From Rouxiella badensis (lineage in GTDB: Bacteria; Pseudomonadota; Gammaproteobacteria; Enterobacterales; Enterobacteriaceae): 64,000 nucleotides of DNA. Positions 41,399 to 48,980 of the stretch are shown piece by piece; position 1 is the stretch's first letter; each line of letters starts with the position of its first letter. A program made the translations under genes and the position numbers. The stretch lies in NCBI RefSeq assembly GCF_002093665.1, contig NZ_MRWE01000007.1, positions 91,434 through 155,433 on the forward strand, given 5' to 3'. Below the pieces are notes generated by a model, which ran no database searches, was not told where the DNA came from, and saw only the letters and a program-made list of their open reading frames with translations.

Positions 41399-41420
41399 TG
41401 GCGGACGGGAAATCCCGCCA
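41399..41420 (+). repeat. Intercistronic hairpin after filament copy 5
   Basis: TGGCGG / CCGCCA perfect 6-bp stem, with an inner GGG/CCC pair possible. Same place as the other spacer hairpins. Confidence 0.7.
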
Positions 41421-41452
41421 GCGGTTAAAACACTTAAAAGGAATTACCTATT

Positions 41453-42325
41453 ATGACCACTATCACTAACGAAAATATCAGCGCATTCAGCGCTGGCGAA
41501 GTACCCGATTCAAATAATGAAAAGAACGACCTCGACTATCTCAAAGCGATGAAAAACCATTCGATGATGGGTGGCGCGATGGTGACCATGGAAGAGATGA
41601 TGCTGATGTTTACCGAGCTTGCGCAGGGTAAATTTAAGCAAATGCAGGACAAAACCGCGGTAGGCCGTGACGCCACCGATTTAGCCAACCGCGTTGAAGG
41701 CATTGTTGCCAAGCTGGCAAGCGGTGAAGACGTCGGCAAGTTGCCTCAGGACGTCATCGACTATATGAAAAAAAACAATATTCTTGTTGCGGGTAAGAAT
41801 ATTGACGAGTATTTAAAAGCAAATGAAATATCCCCTGAGTTGACAGAAGAATCAAAGAAAATTCAGGAGCAAATTGATTTTTTAAATAAACTCTTGGCTA
41901 GAAATAAGGGTGGGACAATATCGGGTAAAGATCTCACGGATATTTATACTGCCTTGTCTTATTTGGAAGGTAAAGGCGTTAAATTTGAGGGTAAAGATGC
42001 AAACACCTATGCTCTGTCAATCTTAAAATATGACAAGACGACTCAGTCTTATAGTGTAAATAGCGCAAACATTCAGAAAATCAAGGCTGCGCTCACTGAT
42101 ACTTTTCCACCAAAATATGAGGATCCTAAATTAGACAAAGCTGCGCTTGAAGAAATTAAAGGTGCACTCGAATCAACCGCCACTCGCGCCACCGACTTTG
42201 TGCAAAGCAGCCAATTAAAATTACAACAGCTGATGCAGAGTTTTAACACTGCGGTAGCGATGGCCAACGCCGTGCAGAGCATGAACGGTGAATCAACTAA
42301 ATCGATCGCACAGTCAATTCGATAA
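41453..42325 (+). CDS. EspA/SseB-like T3SS filament protein, copy 6 (longest)
   Basis: 290 residues with the shared ends and the largest insert (about 95 residues) after VAGKNIDEYLKANE. The insert has a helical start (KKIQEQIDFLNKLLARN) and then a mixed Tyr/Ser/Gly part (YALSILKYDKTTQSYSVNS), which may fold as a separate surface domain. It rejoins the common sequence at LDKAALEEIKGALEST. The insert DNA is distinctly AT-rich compared with the flanks. Confidence 0.9.
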   Translation: MTTITNENISAFSAGEVPDSNNEKNDLDYLKAMKNHSMMGGAMVTMEEMMLMFTELAQGKFKQMQDKTAVGRDATDLANRVEGIVAKLASGEDVGKLPQDVIDYMKKNNILVAGKNIDEYLKANEISPELTEESKKIQEQIDFLNKLLARNKGGTISGKDLTDIYTALSYLEGKGVKFEGKDANTYALSILKYDKTTQSYSVNSANIQKIKAALTDTFPPKYEDPKLDKAALEEIKGALESTATRATDFVQSSQLKLQQLMQSFNTAVAMANAVQSMNGESTKSIAQSIR

Positions 42326-42338
42326 CGAATAGCCTGTG

Positions 42339-42373
42339 ACGGGAAACCGTGCCTTCGGTTCGAACATTCCCGT
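42339..42373 (+). repeat. Intercistronic hairpin after filament copy 6
   Basis: ACGGGAA / TTCCCGT 7-bp stem with a longer loop, between the last filament gene and the chaperone gene. Confidence 0.6.
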
Positions 42374-42399
42374 GAATTAATATATTGAGGAAATAAGAA

Positions 42400-42822
42400 A
42401 TGAATGAATCGAAGCAAATGGAAGAACTGAAAGGCATGATCGATGCGCTGCAAAGACGTCGTCTCGGTTTTAAAAAGCAAATTGAAGAGTTTAAGTCTCT
42501 TCAGGGTGAAATTGGCCAGATCTATCAAAATGCCGACAGCTGCCCGATTGCGATGAGTAAGTTGAAAAAATTGAGCGACGTGATGACCAAGGGTGATAAA
42601 CCGCTTCATCAGCCGATGGTTGAAAAGGTGGCGGTGGTCAAAAAGACCTTTGACGAATTGGGTCGCCAATTGAAGCAGCTTATTCCTGAAGAGAAAGTGG
42701 GGGTGAGTGTGGCTAAAAAATCAGCGGCCAGCTCCTTAAACGCAGAGGTTAAAGCCGAAACGGCCGCCGAGAAACCAGCGCGTGCACCTATCGCCAAGAA
42801 GCACCGCCGTTCATTTGCCTGA
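42400..42822 (+). CDS. SseA-like chaperone of the filament subunits
   Basis: 140 residues, almost wholly helical and charged: a coiled coil (MEELKGMIDALQRRRLGFKK) followed by KKTFDELGRQLKQLIPE, which matches the KKIVSLFKQLEVRLKQLN end of Salmonella SseA. A Lys/Ala-rich tail ends KKHRRSFA. SseA keeps the filament subunit SseB (and SseD) soluble before export. Placed directly behind the six filament genes with TTGAGGAAATAAGAAATG at the start. Assignment by layout, length and the C-terminal similarity; one chaperone may serve all six subunits. Confidence 0.68.
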   Translation: MNESKQMEELKGMIDALQRRRLGFKKQIEEFKSLQGEIGQIYQNADSCPIAMSKLKKLSDVMTKGDKPLHQPMVEKVAVVKKTFDELGRQLKQLIPEEKVGVSVAKKSAASSLNAEVKAETAAEKPARAPIAKKHRRSFA

Positions 42823-42901
42823 CAATTAAAATTTTTGGACTAATCGCCTCACGGCAGGCATGAAGCCTGCCTGATTAGAGTTCCATCTCAAGGAGTGACC
42901 G

Positions 42902-43387
42902 ATGTTAGAAAATAGTTTTGATTATCAGAACGCCAGCGACAGTGAACTGTTCGAGTACTTTTTGGCGCGCGGGGGTTCGCTGCGCATGATGTCCAACGTT
43001 GACGACAAAGACCTGCAGTCTATCGAAAGCTATGCGAGTCAGCTGTTCGCATCCGGGGATTTCAGCGCCGCGAGAAATTTGTATCTCATGCTGTGCACCC
43101 TGGACCACTGGAATATTGAGTATCTGCTGGCGCAAGGGCTTTGCCATCAGCGCCTTAAAGACCACGGCCAGGCGATAGGGTGTTTCACGCGAGCAGCCTC
43201 GCTTAAAATTGATGACCCGCGTAGCGCATTCTTTACCGCGATCAGCTTGCGATACATGGGATGTGAAGAGCAGGCAGTCAAAGCATTAAACGCCGTCACT
43301 ATGTGGTGCGGAGCACAACCGCAGTATCAGGAAATAAAGGGCAGCGCACAAAGGATGCTGGCCTCATACAAGGAAGAAATATCATGA
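42902..43387 (+). CDS. sscA: TPR chaperone of the translocators (SscA/SycD/LcrH family)
   Basis: 161 residues with three TPR-like repeats (YASQLFASGDFSAARNLYLML, YLLAQGLCHQRLKDHGQAI, ARSAFFTAISLRYMGCEEQ, in parts), the layout of class II T3SS chaperones. They bind the N-terminus of hydrophobic translocators. It precedes the SseC-like gene and overlaps its start by 4 bp (ATGA). An AAGGAG lies upstream. Confidence 0.92.
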   Translation: MLENSFDYQNASDSELFEYFLARGGSLRMMSNVDDKDLQSIESYASQLFASGDFSAARNLYLMLCTLDHWNIEYLLAQGLCHQRLKDHGQAIGCFTRAASLKIDDPRSAFFTAISLRYMGCEEQAVKALNAVTMWCGAQPQYQEIKGSAQRMLASYKEEIS

Positions 43388-44892
43388 CCATGATCCTCAA
43401 CGGCGCGATGAGTGCCAATACCCTTACCGACGATAGCGCCATTTCCAAAGACGTTGTCAGTAAAAAGAACAGTGCCGTTACTCAAACGCAGACTAACGCT
43501 GAAACCTTGTTTGCCGCGACAGACTGTCCGAAAACCTCGTCGTTGGCCACGCCGCGCGCCGCCGCCACGCCGGTCTCACGCAGGGAGGCAGATGCTGCAT
43601 TTGAAAGAGTAAAGCAGAATATTCCACCGGCAAGTAATGACGATAGAGGTAATTCAGGCATAAATCTTACCCTGGAGACTCTCGTTGCGCTGCCCATGGA
43701 TTCCATGCTAATGGCCTCAACGCTGTTGTCGAATGAAATTCTGGGCAATACCGTGACCTCTAAATGCGAGGTGATGAAAATCCTCTCCGATAAACAGGAG
43801 CAAGTGCGTGCCGATCAGCTCAAAGCGCGTTTAGAGGAAATAGCCAACAATGTTGAACTGCAGGACAAAACCAAGAAAGCCGCCGTTATCAGCGTATGTT
43901 TCGACTGGGTCGTTGCAGCCGTAGAAGTGGTGACCGGCGTCATGAAGATTGCCGGCGGCATAATGAGCGGCAACCCGATGATGGTGGCGGGCGGGGCAAT
44001 GGATCTGTTGGCAGGCTGTGCCGGTGTGGTTAAGGCCGTCGCGAATACCCTGGCAATTGTCGACCCCGAAAATGCCGATAAATATCATGATATGGCCGAA
44101 AAAGCGGGCTACGTGCAGATGGGGTTTGAAATCGCCGGCGCAGTAGTTGACGTGACCAGTTCGGTGAGAAATGCGCTGGTGGCTAAAATTGTTCCTAACA
44201 TCACTAAAAAAGTCATGAAAGAGGGCGGTGAGGCAATTATGAACACCGCGATTTCAGAGGGAGTCAAGGCCGGTACTAAGGAAGCCAGCAAACAGATTAT
44301 TTCCGTTGCAGCGACACAAATTGCCAAAAAAATTGCCGCAGAAAGTGCCGAGCTGATTACTGCCCAACTGTCTAAGCAGGCCATTACCTTTACCAGCAAG
44401 ACGGGGGGGAAATTCCTCAAGAAAGTGGCAAGCAGCAAGATGGCCAAAAACTTTAGTCAGGACGCGGTCGAAAAAATGGCTAAGCAAACCCTTGAAAAGG
44501 CGGGCAACCAAGCCGTCAAAAGCGGCCAGAAAATCACTACCCATTCTGTGACGGCCAGCATGCGTACCACGGCGCAATTGAAGGCTATGAGTAGTGTTCC
44601 GCTCGTTACTACACTCGGAAAAGGTCTTATTGCCGGCTGTAAGGGCACACAGCAAGCGAGTATGGCGGTGATAGATAAGCAGCGAGCCTCGATCCAAAAG
44701 GATATTTCCTTGCTGATTGTTGACCAGCAGTGGAATCAGATGATTTTCGACCTCTACAGCGACAGCAAGAAAAAGGCGCTGGATAGAATCAGAGAGCTAC
44801 AGCAGGGCCAGGGCACCATTATTGAGGAAGGCTTGCAGACCATGAGCCAAATGGGAACTACCCAGGTCAACATCGCCTCATCCATGGTGTAA
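43384..44892 (+). CDS. sseC: T3SS translocator SseC/EspD-like (large pore subunit)
   Basis: 502 residues from the ATG at 43384 that overlaps the chaperone stop; the frame extends to 43303 only within the upstream gene. After a polar, disordered N-terminus there is a hydrophobic region (VVAAVEVVTGVMKIAGGIMSG and GGAMDLLAGCAGVVKAV) that would insert in the host membrane, then amphipathic helices and a C-terminal coiled coil. The family (SseC, EspD, YopB, IpaB) forms the translocation pore with the smaller translocator. Confidence 0.88.
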   Translation: MTMILNGAMSANTLTDDSAISKDVVSKKNSAVTQTQTNAETLFAATDCPKTSSLATPRAAATPVSRREADAAFERVKQNIPPASNDDRGNSGINLTLETLVALPMDSMLMASTLLSNEILGNTVTSKCEVMKILSDKQEQVRADQLKARLEEIANNVELQDKTKKAAVISVCFDWVVAAVEVVTGVMKIAGGIMSGNPMMVAGGAMDLLAGCAGVVKAVANTLAIVDPENADKYHDMAEKAGYVQMGFEIAGAVVDVTSSVRNALVAKIVPNITKKVMKEGGEAIMNTAISEGVKAGTKEASKQIISVAATQIAKKIAAESAELITAQLSKQAITFTSKTGGKFLKKVASSKMAKNFSQDAVEKMAKQTLEKAGNQAVKSGQKITTHSVTASMRTTAQLKAMSSVPLVTTLGKGLIAGCKGTQQASMAVIDKQRASIQKDISLLIVDQQWNQMIFDLYSDSKKKALDRIRELQQGQGTIIEEGLQTMSQMGTTQVNIASSMV

Positions 44893-44905
44893 AGCCGGAG
44901 ACTCT

Positions 44906-45685
44906 ATGACTAGCATAACGGCAATGAGTCCGCGATTAAGCGATACGACGCCATCTGGCGTGGCATCTTTAAATGACAAAATAACAACAGGTAAATCTCG
45001 ATTGTCCGGCGCCTTTGCCGACTCCTTGCCCGTGCTGGATAAAGCACAGTTAGGCGCAGTCATGCTGGAATTAGGCAGGGGTAAGAATATCGAGAAATTA
45101 GCTGAGGCCTTTGACCGCAGCTTTTCACCGCCGCTCAGCGGACATGAGAAAGAGCTTGCCAGCAAGGCTCTCCGTCACGTTTCGGCCGAGTTGGCCAATT
45201 GCAACCGCCTTTCTGCCGCGCCGATGAGCCGCGGTGAGGTGATGGACCTACTCGGTAAATTGTTTATTGAGCAGCGTGAACGTGAGCATAATTTTCGTGC
45301 AGAAATGCTGCCGCTGGTTGCTGTGATTACCCTGCTCAGTTATGAATTGCGCAGTCAAAACATTAATACTCATTATGAAATAAAGATTCAAGAGCAGGTT
45401 GGTGAAATAGCAGAAGCCGTAACGCAGTGGGCTCTGAATCGCAATAAAAATACCGTGCTCATGGCCCAGGATGCCGCCAGCCAACTGAACAATGCTATTA
45501 CTCTGCATGCGTATGATGACTCAGCGGTGTTCAGGCTTGATGAAATAATAGGCGGGTTGGGTAAGGGCGCCGCGAGTAGAATGGAGCAAATGAGGCAGGC
45601 CGACTCCTCATCGACCAGTCGTGACGACGGTTCGATGGAGCAAATAGCACACAGCATTGCCAGCATGAAAGGCCCATTGTCTTAG
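44906..45685 (+). CDS. Unrecognised helical protein in the translocon operon
   Basis: 259 residues, no family recognised. It has a Ser/Thr-rich N-terminus of about 40 residues, as in secreted T3SS substrates, then mostly helical sequence (GRGKNIEKLAEAFDRSF; RGEVMDLLGKLFIEQRE) with one moderately hydrophobic helix (MLPLVAVITLLSYEL), and a C-terminus MEQIAHSIASMKG. It lies between the SseC- and SseD-like genes where SPI-2 has nothing. GGAG six bases before the ATG supports the start. Could be an additional translocator, tip-like protein or regulator. Confidence 0.7.
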   Translation: MTSITAMSPRLSDTTPSGVASLNDKITTGKSRLSGAFADSLPVLDKAQLGAVMLELGRGKNIEKLAEAFDRSFSPPLSGHEKELASKALRHVSAELANCNRLSAAPMSRGEVMDLLGKLFIEQREREHNFRAEMLPLVAVITLLSYELRSQNINTHYEIKIQEQVGEIAEAVTQWALNRNKNTVLMAQDAASQLNNAITLHAYDDSAVFRLDEIIGGLGKGAASRMEQMRQADSSSTSRDDGSMEQIAHSIASMKGPLS

Positions 45686-45775
45686 CGGCGACAGGTTTTA
45701 CCCACGATCGATATTTAAAAATAACTTACGCCTGCGGGAATGCAGGCACCACCAAACTTAAATGGAATTTATAAA

Positions 45776-46384
45776 ATGACAACGATTAATCAAACTAATT
45801 CAGCACCGGTAACCTCTTCCGCAGAAACCTCTTCCACGGCAAGCGTTGTCGACGGCCAAGGTGTGATTGGCACACTTAACGAAGTAATGATGATGTTGAA
45901 AAAAATGAACAACGAGATTCGAGATCTCCAGCGCGATTTCGTCGGTTCGTCGTTCAAAAACGCTTTCAATAAAGAAATGTCCTCTCTGGAATTGAAAAAA
46001 GAGGCGATTGACACTGACTATAAGGCCGCCATGACGAACGCAACGGTGAAAATGGTGACCGGGTCGATTTCCGCTGCGTTTGGTGTAGCAGGGGGCTTTG
46101 CCGCCGGTAGCAAGCTTGCAGATGCAGTAAAGACAGGTTCCGAAACCTTCAATGGGGTGGGAAAAGCCTTTGAAAGTGGCATGAGTATGAAGGCCGCGGG
46201 CATAACCCGTGACGCCCGGAAAATTGAACTGCGAGCCGATATGCAGCAGGCTCAAGCGGCCCAAATTCGTCAGACTATCAGCGCGGCGGCTGATAAAGCC
46301 ACCGAAGCCTCACGCCGCATGCTGGAAATGACCGGCGAACTGACCCGCCTGCAGAGCGCCATTCTCGATAAAGTTCGCATGTAA
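45776..46384 (+). CDS. sseD: T3SS translocator SseD/EspB-like
   Basis: 202 residues from the ATG at 45776. The layout is that of Salmonella SseD (195): polar Ser/Thr-rich start, coiled helix (MMMLKKMNNEIRDLQRDF), a hydrophobic Gly/Ala segment (VTGSISAAFGVAGGFAAGSKLA) and a C-terminal helix (RMLEMTGELTRLQSAILDKV). It should form the small pore subunit with the SseC-like protein. Confidence 0.85.
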   Translation: MTTINQTNSAPVTSSAETSSTASVVDGQGVIGTLNEVMMMLKKMNNEIRDLQRDFVGSSFKNAFNKEMSSLELKKEAIDTDYKAAMTNATVKMVTGSISAAFGVAGGFAAGSKLADAVKTGSETFNGVGKAFESGMSMKAAGITRDARKIELRADMQQAQAAQIRQTISAAADKATEASRRMLEMTGELTRLQSAILDKVRM

Positions 46385-46452
46385 GACAGGTTCTCCTCCC
46401 ACCACCGCGCAAAGAATACGGCTTCGGCCGTATTCTCTTGAAGGAAAGAAAA

Positions 46453-46905
46453 ATGCAGACCGCAACCCCCAATACCGCAGTAAAATCCGATGTCGTCACC
46501 CGCTATCTGGCGGCCAACGGCTTTACGCCACAGGTTGAACGCTTCGGTAACAGTGATTTTATTATCGGTATGCGCATTCAGCATACCGACTTTGAGCTGG
46601 TGTACCGTTTTGAAAACGAAGAGCTTATCGTCTGTGATTTTGTTAATCGCAGCAAAGAGAATCAGAACAACCGCGCGGTGGCAGGTTTTATCAAGCTTAT
46701 CCATCAGCTGGAACGCGCCGTGCCGCAGATTCGTCAGGTGAGAGGCATGCTGTTGCACAGCGTTTATGCCGAGGTCACCGCGCTGCGAGAGCGTTTGGCG
46801 ACGGTGCTCATCGCTCAGGGAGCCAACTGGCAACAAGTTGAAGGGGATTCTTGGCTAGTTTATCCGAATAAAAACTGTAGCAAAAAACTGCCACAGTCTC
46901 AGTGA
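46453..46905 (+). CDS. sseE: SseE-like T3SS chaperone
   Basis: 150 residues, similar over most of its length to Salmonella SseE (137): ELVYRFENEELIVCDFVNR against YLVIYRIEAKEMIICEFRR, and LIAQGANWQQVEGDSWLVY against LTVMGATFTQLDGDNWTVL. The fold is that of CesT/class I chaperones. Last gene of the translocon operon; sscB, sseF and sseG, which follow in SPI-2, are absent. AAGGAAAG lies upstream. Confidence 0.85.
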   Translation: MQTATPNTAVKSDVVTRYLAANGFTPQVERFGNSDFIIGMRIQHTDFELVYRFENEELIVCDFVNRSKENQNNRAVAGFIKLIHQLERAVPQIRQVRGMLLHSVYAEVTALRERLATVLIAQGANWQQVEGDSWLVYPNKNCSKKLPQSQ

Positions 46906-46908
46906 TAA

Positions 46909-46951
46909 CGCTTTGATTCAATCCAGGTGGCATGACGATTGAATCAAAGCG
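46909..46951. terminator. Long inverted repeat between convergent blocks
   Basis: 15-bp perfect inverted repeat (CGCTTTGATTCAATC / GATTGAATCAAAGCG) with a 13-bp loop, 4 bp after the SseE stop and 18 bp after the transglycosylase stop. Likely serves both convergent operons as a terminator, though without T runs. Confidence 0.65.
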
Positions 46952-46969
46952 GCACGATGGGTTGTTTGA

Positions 46970-47947
46970 CTAGAGCACGGCATGTTCATTAACTGAAGTG
47001 CCGTGTTTTTTATTGGCCGTAGTGGTTGCCTTTGGCTGTGAAAGCAGCAGGCCCAACAGTTTGTCGCCGAGAGCGATGTCGCTTTTATCCGCTTTATTCT
47101 CACTCTGGGTGTTCCTGGTCTTTTTATTAGCCGCGATTTCGCTTACCGGTGTCGCCTCGCTTGACAGCACTTCTTCCTGCTCAGACTTGCTGTTTTGCAA
47201 CCGGTTGTAATGGCCCAATACCTTCTTGACGTAGTGCTGGGTTTCTTTATAAGGCGGGACAGCGCGGCCATACTTTTTCACTGCACCTTCACCCGCGTTG
47301 TAGCCTGCCAGCGCCAGCGTCAGATCGTTGTCAAAGTGCTCAATCAGCCATTTCATGTAGGTTGCACCGGCGCGCAGGTTGTGCTCCGGGTCCATCAGGT
47401 TGGTCACGCCGAAACGTTTGCCGGTCGCGGGCATCACCTGCAGGAGTCCGCGTGCGCCCTTGTGGGACACCGCCTGAGGTTGATAGTTAGACTCCACTTT
47501 TATCATGGCGTGAAGCAGGTCGGCATCGATACCCACTTCGTTAGACACCCGTTTAATCATTGGATGATACCGCGTGTTGTGCGTCAGGCGAGAGACGCCT
47601 GGGGACGCAGACTGAGGCGCCTCTAGCGGCGCGATAGGCACAATGTTAGCCACCATCTGCGCTTCTGCGTCGTCATCCTGCTCTCCCTCTATCCGCCAGT
47701 TTAGCGGTACAACGGGGAAGTTATTCATATCGCTGACGCTGTGGGGCACGGTGGGGAACTTATTCAGCGCCGCCATCGAGGCGGTGCTCGCATCGGTGGC
47801 TTTAAACAGCACTGCCGCCGATTTTTTCGCCGCAGGCTGGTCGTCAAACCAGCCCAGGGGATGGGTGCATCCTGCGACCAGTGCACAGCAGGTCAGGGAA
47901 ATCAAAACAGCGGTTGTTTTTTTAATCATCGTCATCGTCGTCGTCAT
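46970..47947 (-). CDS. T3SS-associated lytic transglycosylase lipoprotein
   Basis: 325 residues. Lipoprotein signal with lipobox LVAGC (Cys near 26). The C-terminal half holds a family 1 SLT domain: catalytic Glu in MIKVESNYQP, then HKGARGLLQVMPATG, LAGYNAGEGAV and YV. Such enzymes (IagB, EtgA) open peptidoglycan for the apparatus. It is attached to the end of the sctU gene with a 26-bp overlap; three clustered ATGs (47947, 47935, 47929) could start it. Larger than IagB/EtgA (about 150-160), with a long Ala/Pro-rich linker and polar tail. Confidence 0.88.
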   Translation of the reverse strand: MTTTMTMIKKTTAVLISLTCCALVAGCTHPLGWFDDQPAAKKSAAVLFKATDASTASMAALNKFPTVPHSVSDMNNFPVVPLNWRIEGEQDDDAEAQMVANIVPIAPLEAPQSASPGVSRLTHNTRYHPMIKRVSNEVGIDADLLHAMIKVESNYQPQAVSHKGARGLLQVMPATGKRFGVTNLMDPEHNLRAGATYMKWLIEHFDNDLTLALAGYNAGEGAVKKYGRAVPPYKETQHYVKKVLGHYNRLQNSKSEQEEVLSSEATPVSEIAANKKTRNTQSENKADKSDIALGDKLLGLLLSQPKATTTANKKHGTSVNEHAVL

Positions 47948-48980
47948 AATCCAGTTTCATTGCAAGGCGCAAAATGTGCGCTACGGGTTCAAAGAGTTCG
48001 GCAGGGATATAGCCGCCTACCGGCGTGCCTGCGGCCAGGCTACGGGCAACCTGAATGTTTTCTACGACGGGAATGCCTGCCTTTTCAGCCAGATGGATGA
48101 TGTGTAGCGCACGTTTATCGCGCCCCATTTCAATCACCTTCGGCAGCGGCGAGGTTTCCGGATGGTAAAAAAGACAGACGGCAACGTGGGTCGGGTTTTT
48201 GACTACCGCGGTAGACTTGGCCACGTTCGAGGCCAGGCTACCGCTTTGAATTTCTCGGTGTACTTCTTTACGTTTCTGCTTAATCTCCTGATTACCTTCG
48301 GAGTTTTTATGCTCTTGTTTTATGTCTTCAAGCGACATCATCATTTTTTTATTGTTGTCATACTTTTGAAACGCGATATCAGCGATGCCAATCACCACAT
48401 AAAAACAGATAAGCGACAGCAGCATCCAAAACAGCAGGCGCACGCAGACCTCAAGTCCGGTGGTGACCGGATGCAGCGGCAGAAACTGAATCGACGGCGC
48501 GTTTTGGCGCAGCAAATAAAAGAAAATCAGCGACAGCAGCATGACCTTCAGCAGAGATTTGCAGAACTCGAACAGATTTTTTGCCGAAAACATGTTTTTT
48601 AAATTGGCGAGTACGTTGAGTTTCTTAAAGGAGGGCTTGAGTGCCTCCGTCGCCAGCAGCGGCCCAACCTGCGCCAGGATGGTAAAAATAGTGATAAACA
48701 GCAGCAACATACCCAGCCCGCCAACGAACCTTATCGCCAATGAGGTAAAGGCGGCGGTAAGCTGGCCTAACCCAAAGGTTAAAGGCTGATTGACGGCGCC
48801 AATGGCTAATTCGTGCAACTCCTGCAATGCCCGCCACAGCTCCTTTCCTTCGGTACCGAAATAGCCCAGCACCGCCACCAGCTGCATACCGCTGGTAATT
48901 TCCGCGCTCTTGGCAACCTGGCCTTTCTTACGCGAGTCGCGGATCTTTTTGTGCGTCGGCTTCTCTGTTTTTTCACTCAT
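47922..48980 (-). CDS. sctU: T3SS export switch protein SctU (SsaU/EscU)
   Basis: 352 residues. Four membrane helices, then the cytoplasmic autocleavage domain with the conserved NPTH at about 262-265, which controls substrate switching. The N-terminus MSEKTEKPTHKKIRDSRKKGQVAKS is characteristic (first part). The C-terminus ends KLDY followed by seven Asp, an unusual acidic tail. It overlaps sctT by 4 bp (ATGA). Confidence 0.96.
   Translation of the reverse strand: MSEKTEKPTHKKIRDSRKKGQVAKSAEITSGMQLVAVLGYFGTEGKELWRALQELHELAIGAVNQPLTFGLGQLTAAFTSLAIRFVGGLGMLLLFITIFTILAQVGPLLATEALKPSFKKLNVLANLKNMFSAKNLFEFCKSLLKVMLLSLIFFYLLRQNAPSIQFLPLHPVTTGLEVCVRLLFWMLLSLICFYVVIGIADIAFQKYDNNKKMMMSLEDIKQEHKNSEGNQEIKQKRKEVHREIQSGSLASNVAKSTAVVKNPTHVAVCLFYHPETSPLPKVIEMGRDKRALHIIHLAEKAGIPVVENIQVARSLAAGTPVGGYIPAELFEPVAHILRLAMKLDYDDDDDDD

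Noticed and set aside
38346..42325. Regularly repeated blocks at 38-42 kb that could suggest a repeat array or a multi-domain gene split by frameshifts
   Set aside because: Each unit has its own ribosome site, ATG and stop, the frames are complete and the repeats are whole genes of 585-873 bp.
37543..42325. Reading the paralogues as flagellins, which also have constant ends and variable centres
   Set aside because: The ends match SseB/EspA motifs, the neighbours are SseA/SscA/SseC/SseD-type genes and no flagellar gene is present.
42340..42370. GGTTCGAAC-like motif that resembles a tRNA T-loop
   Set aside because: No acceptor, D or anticodon arms can be drawn; the bases belong to the hairpin after copy 6.
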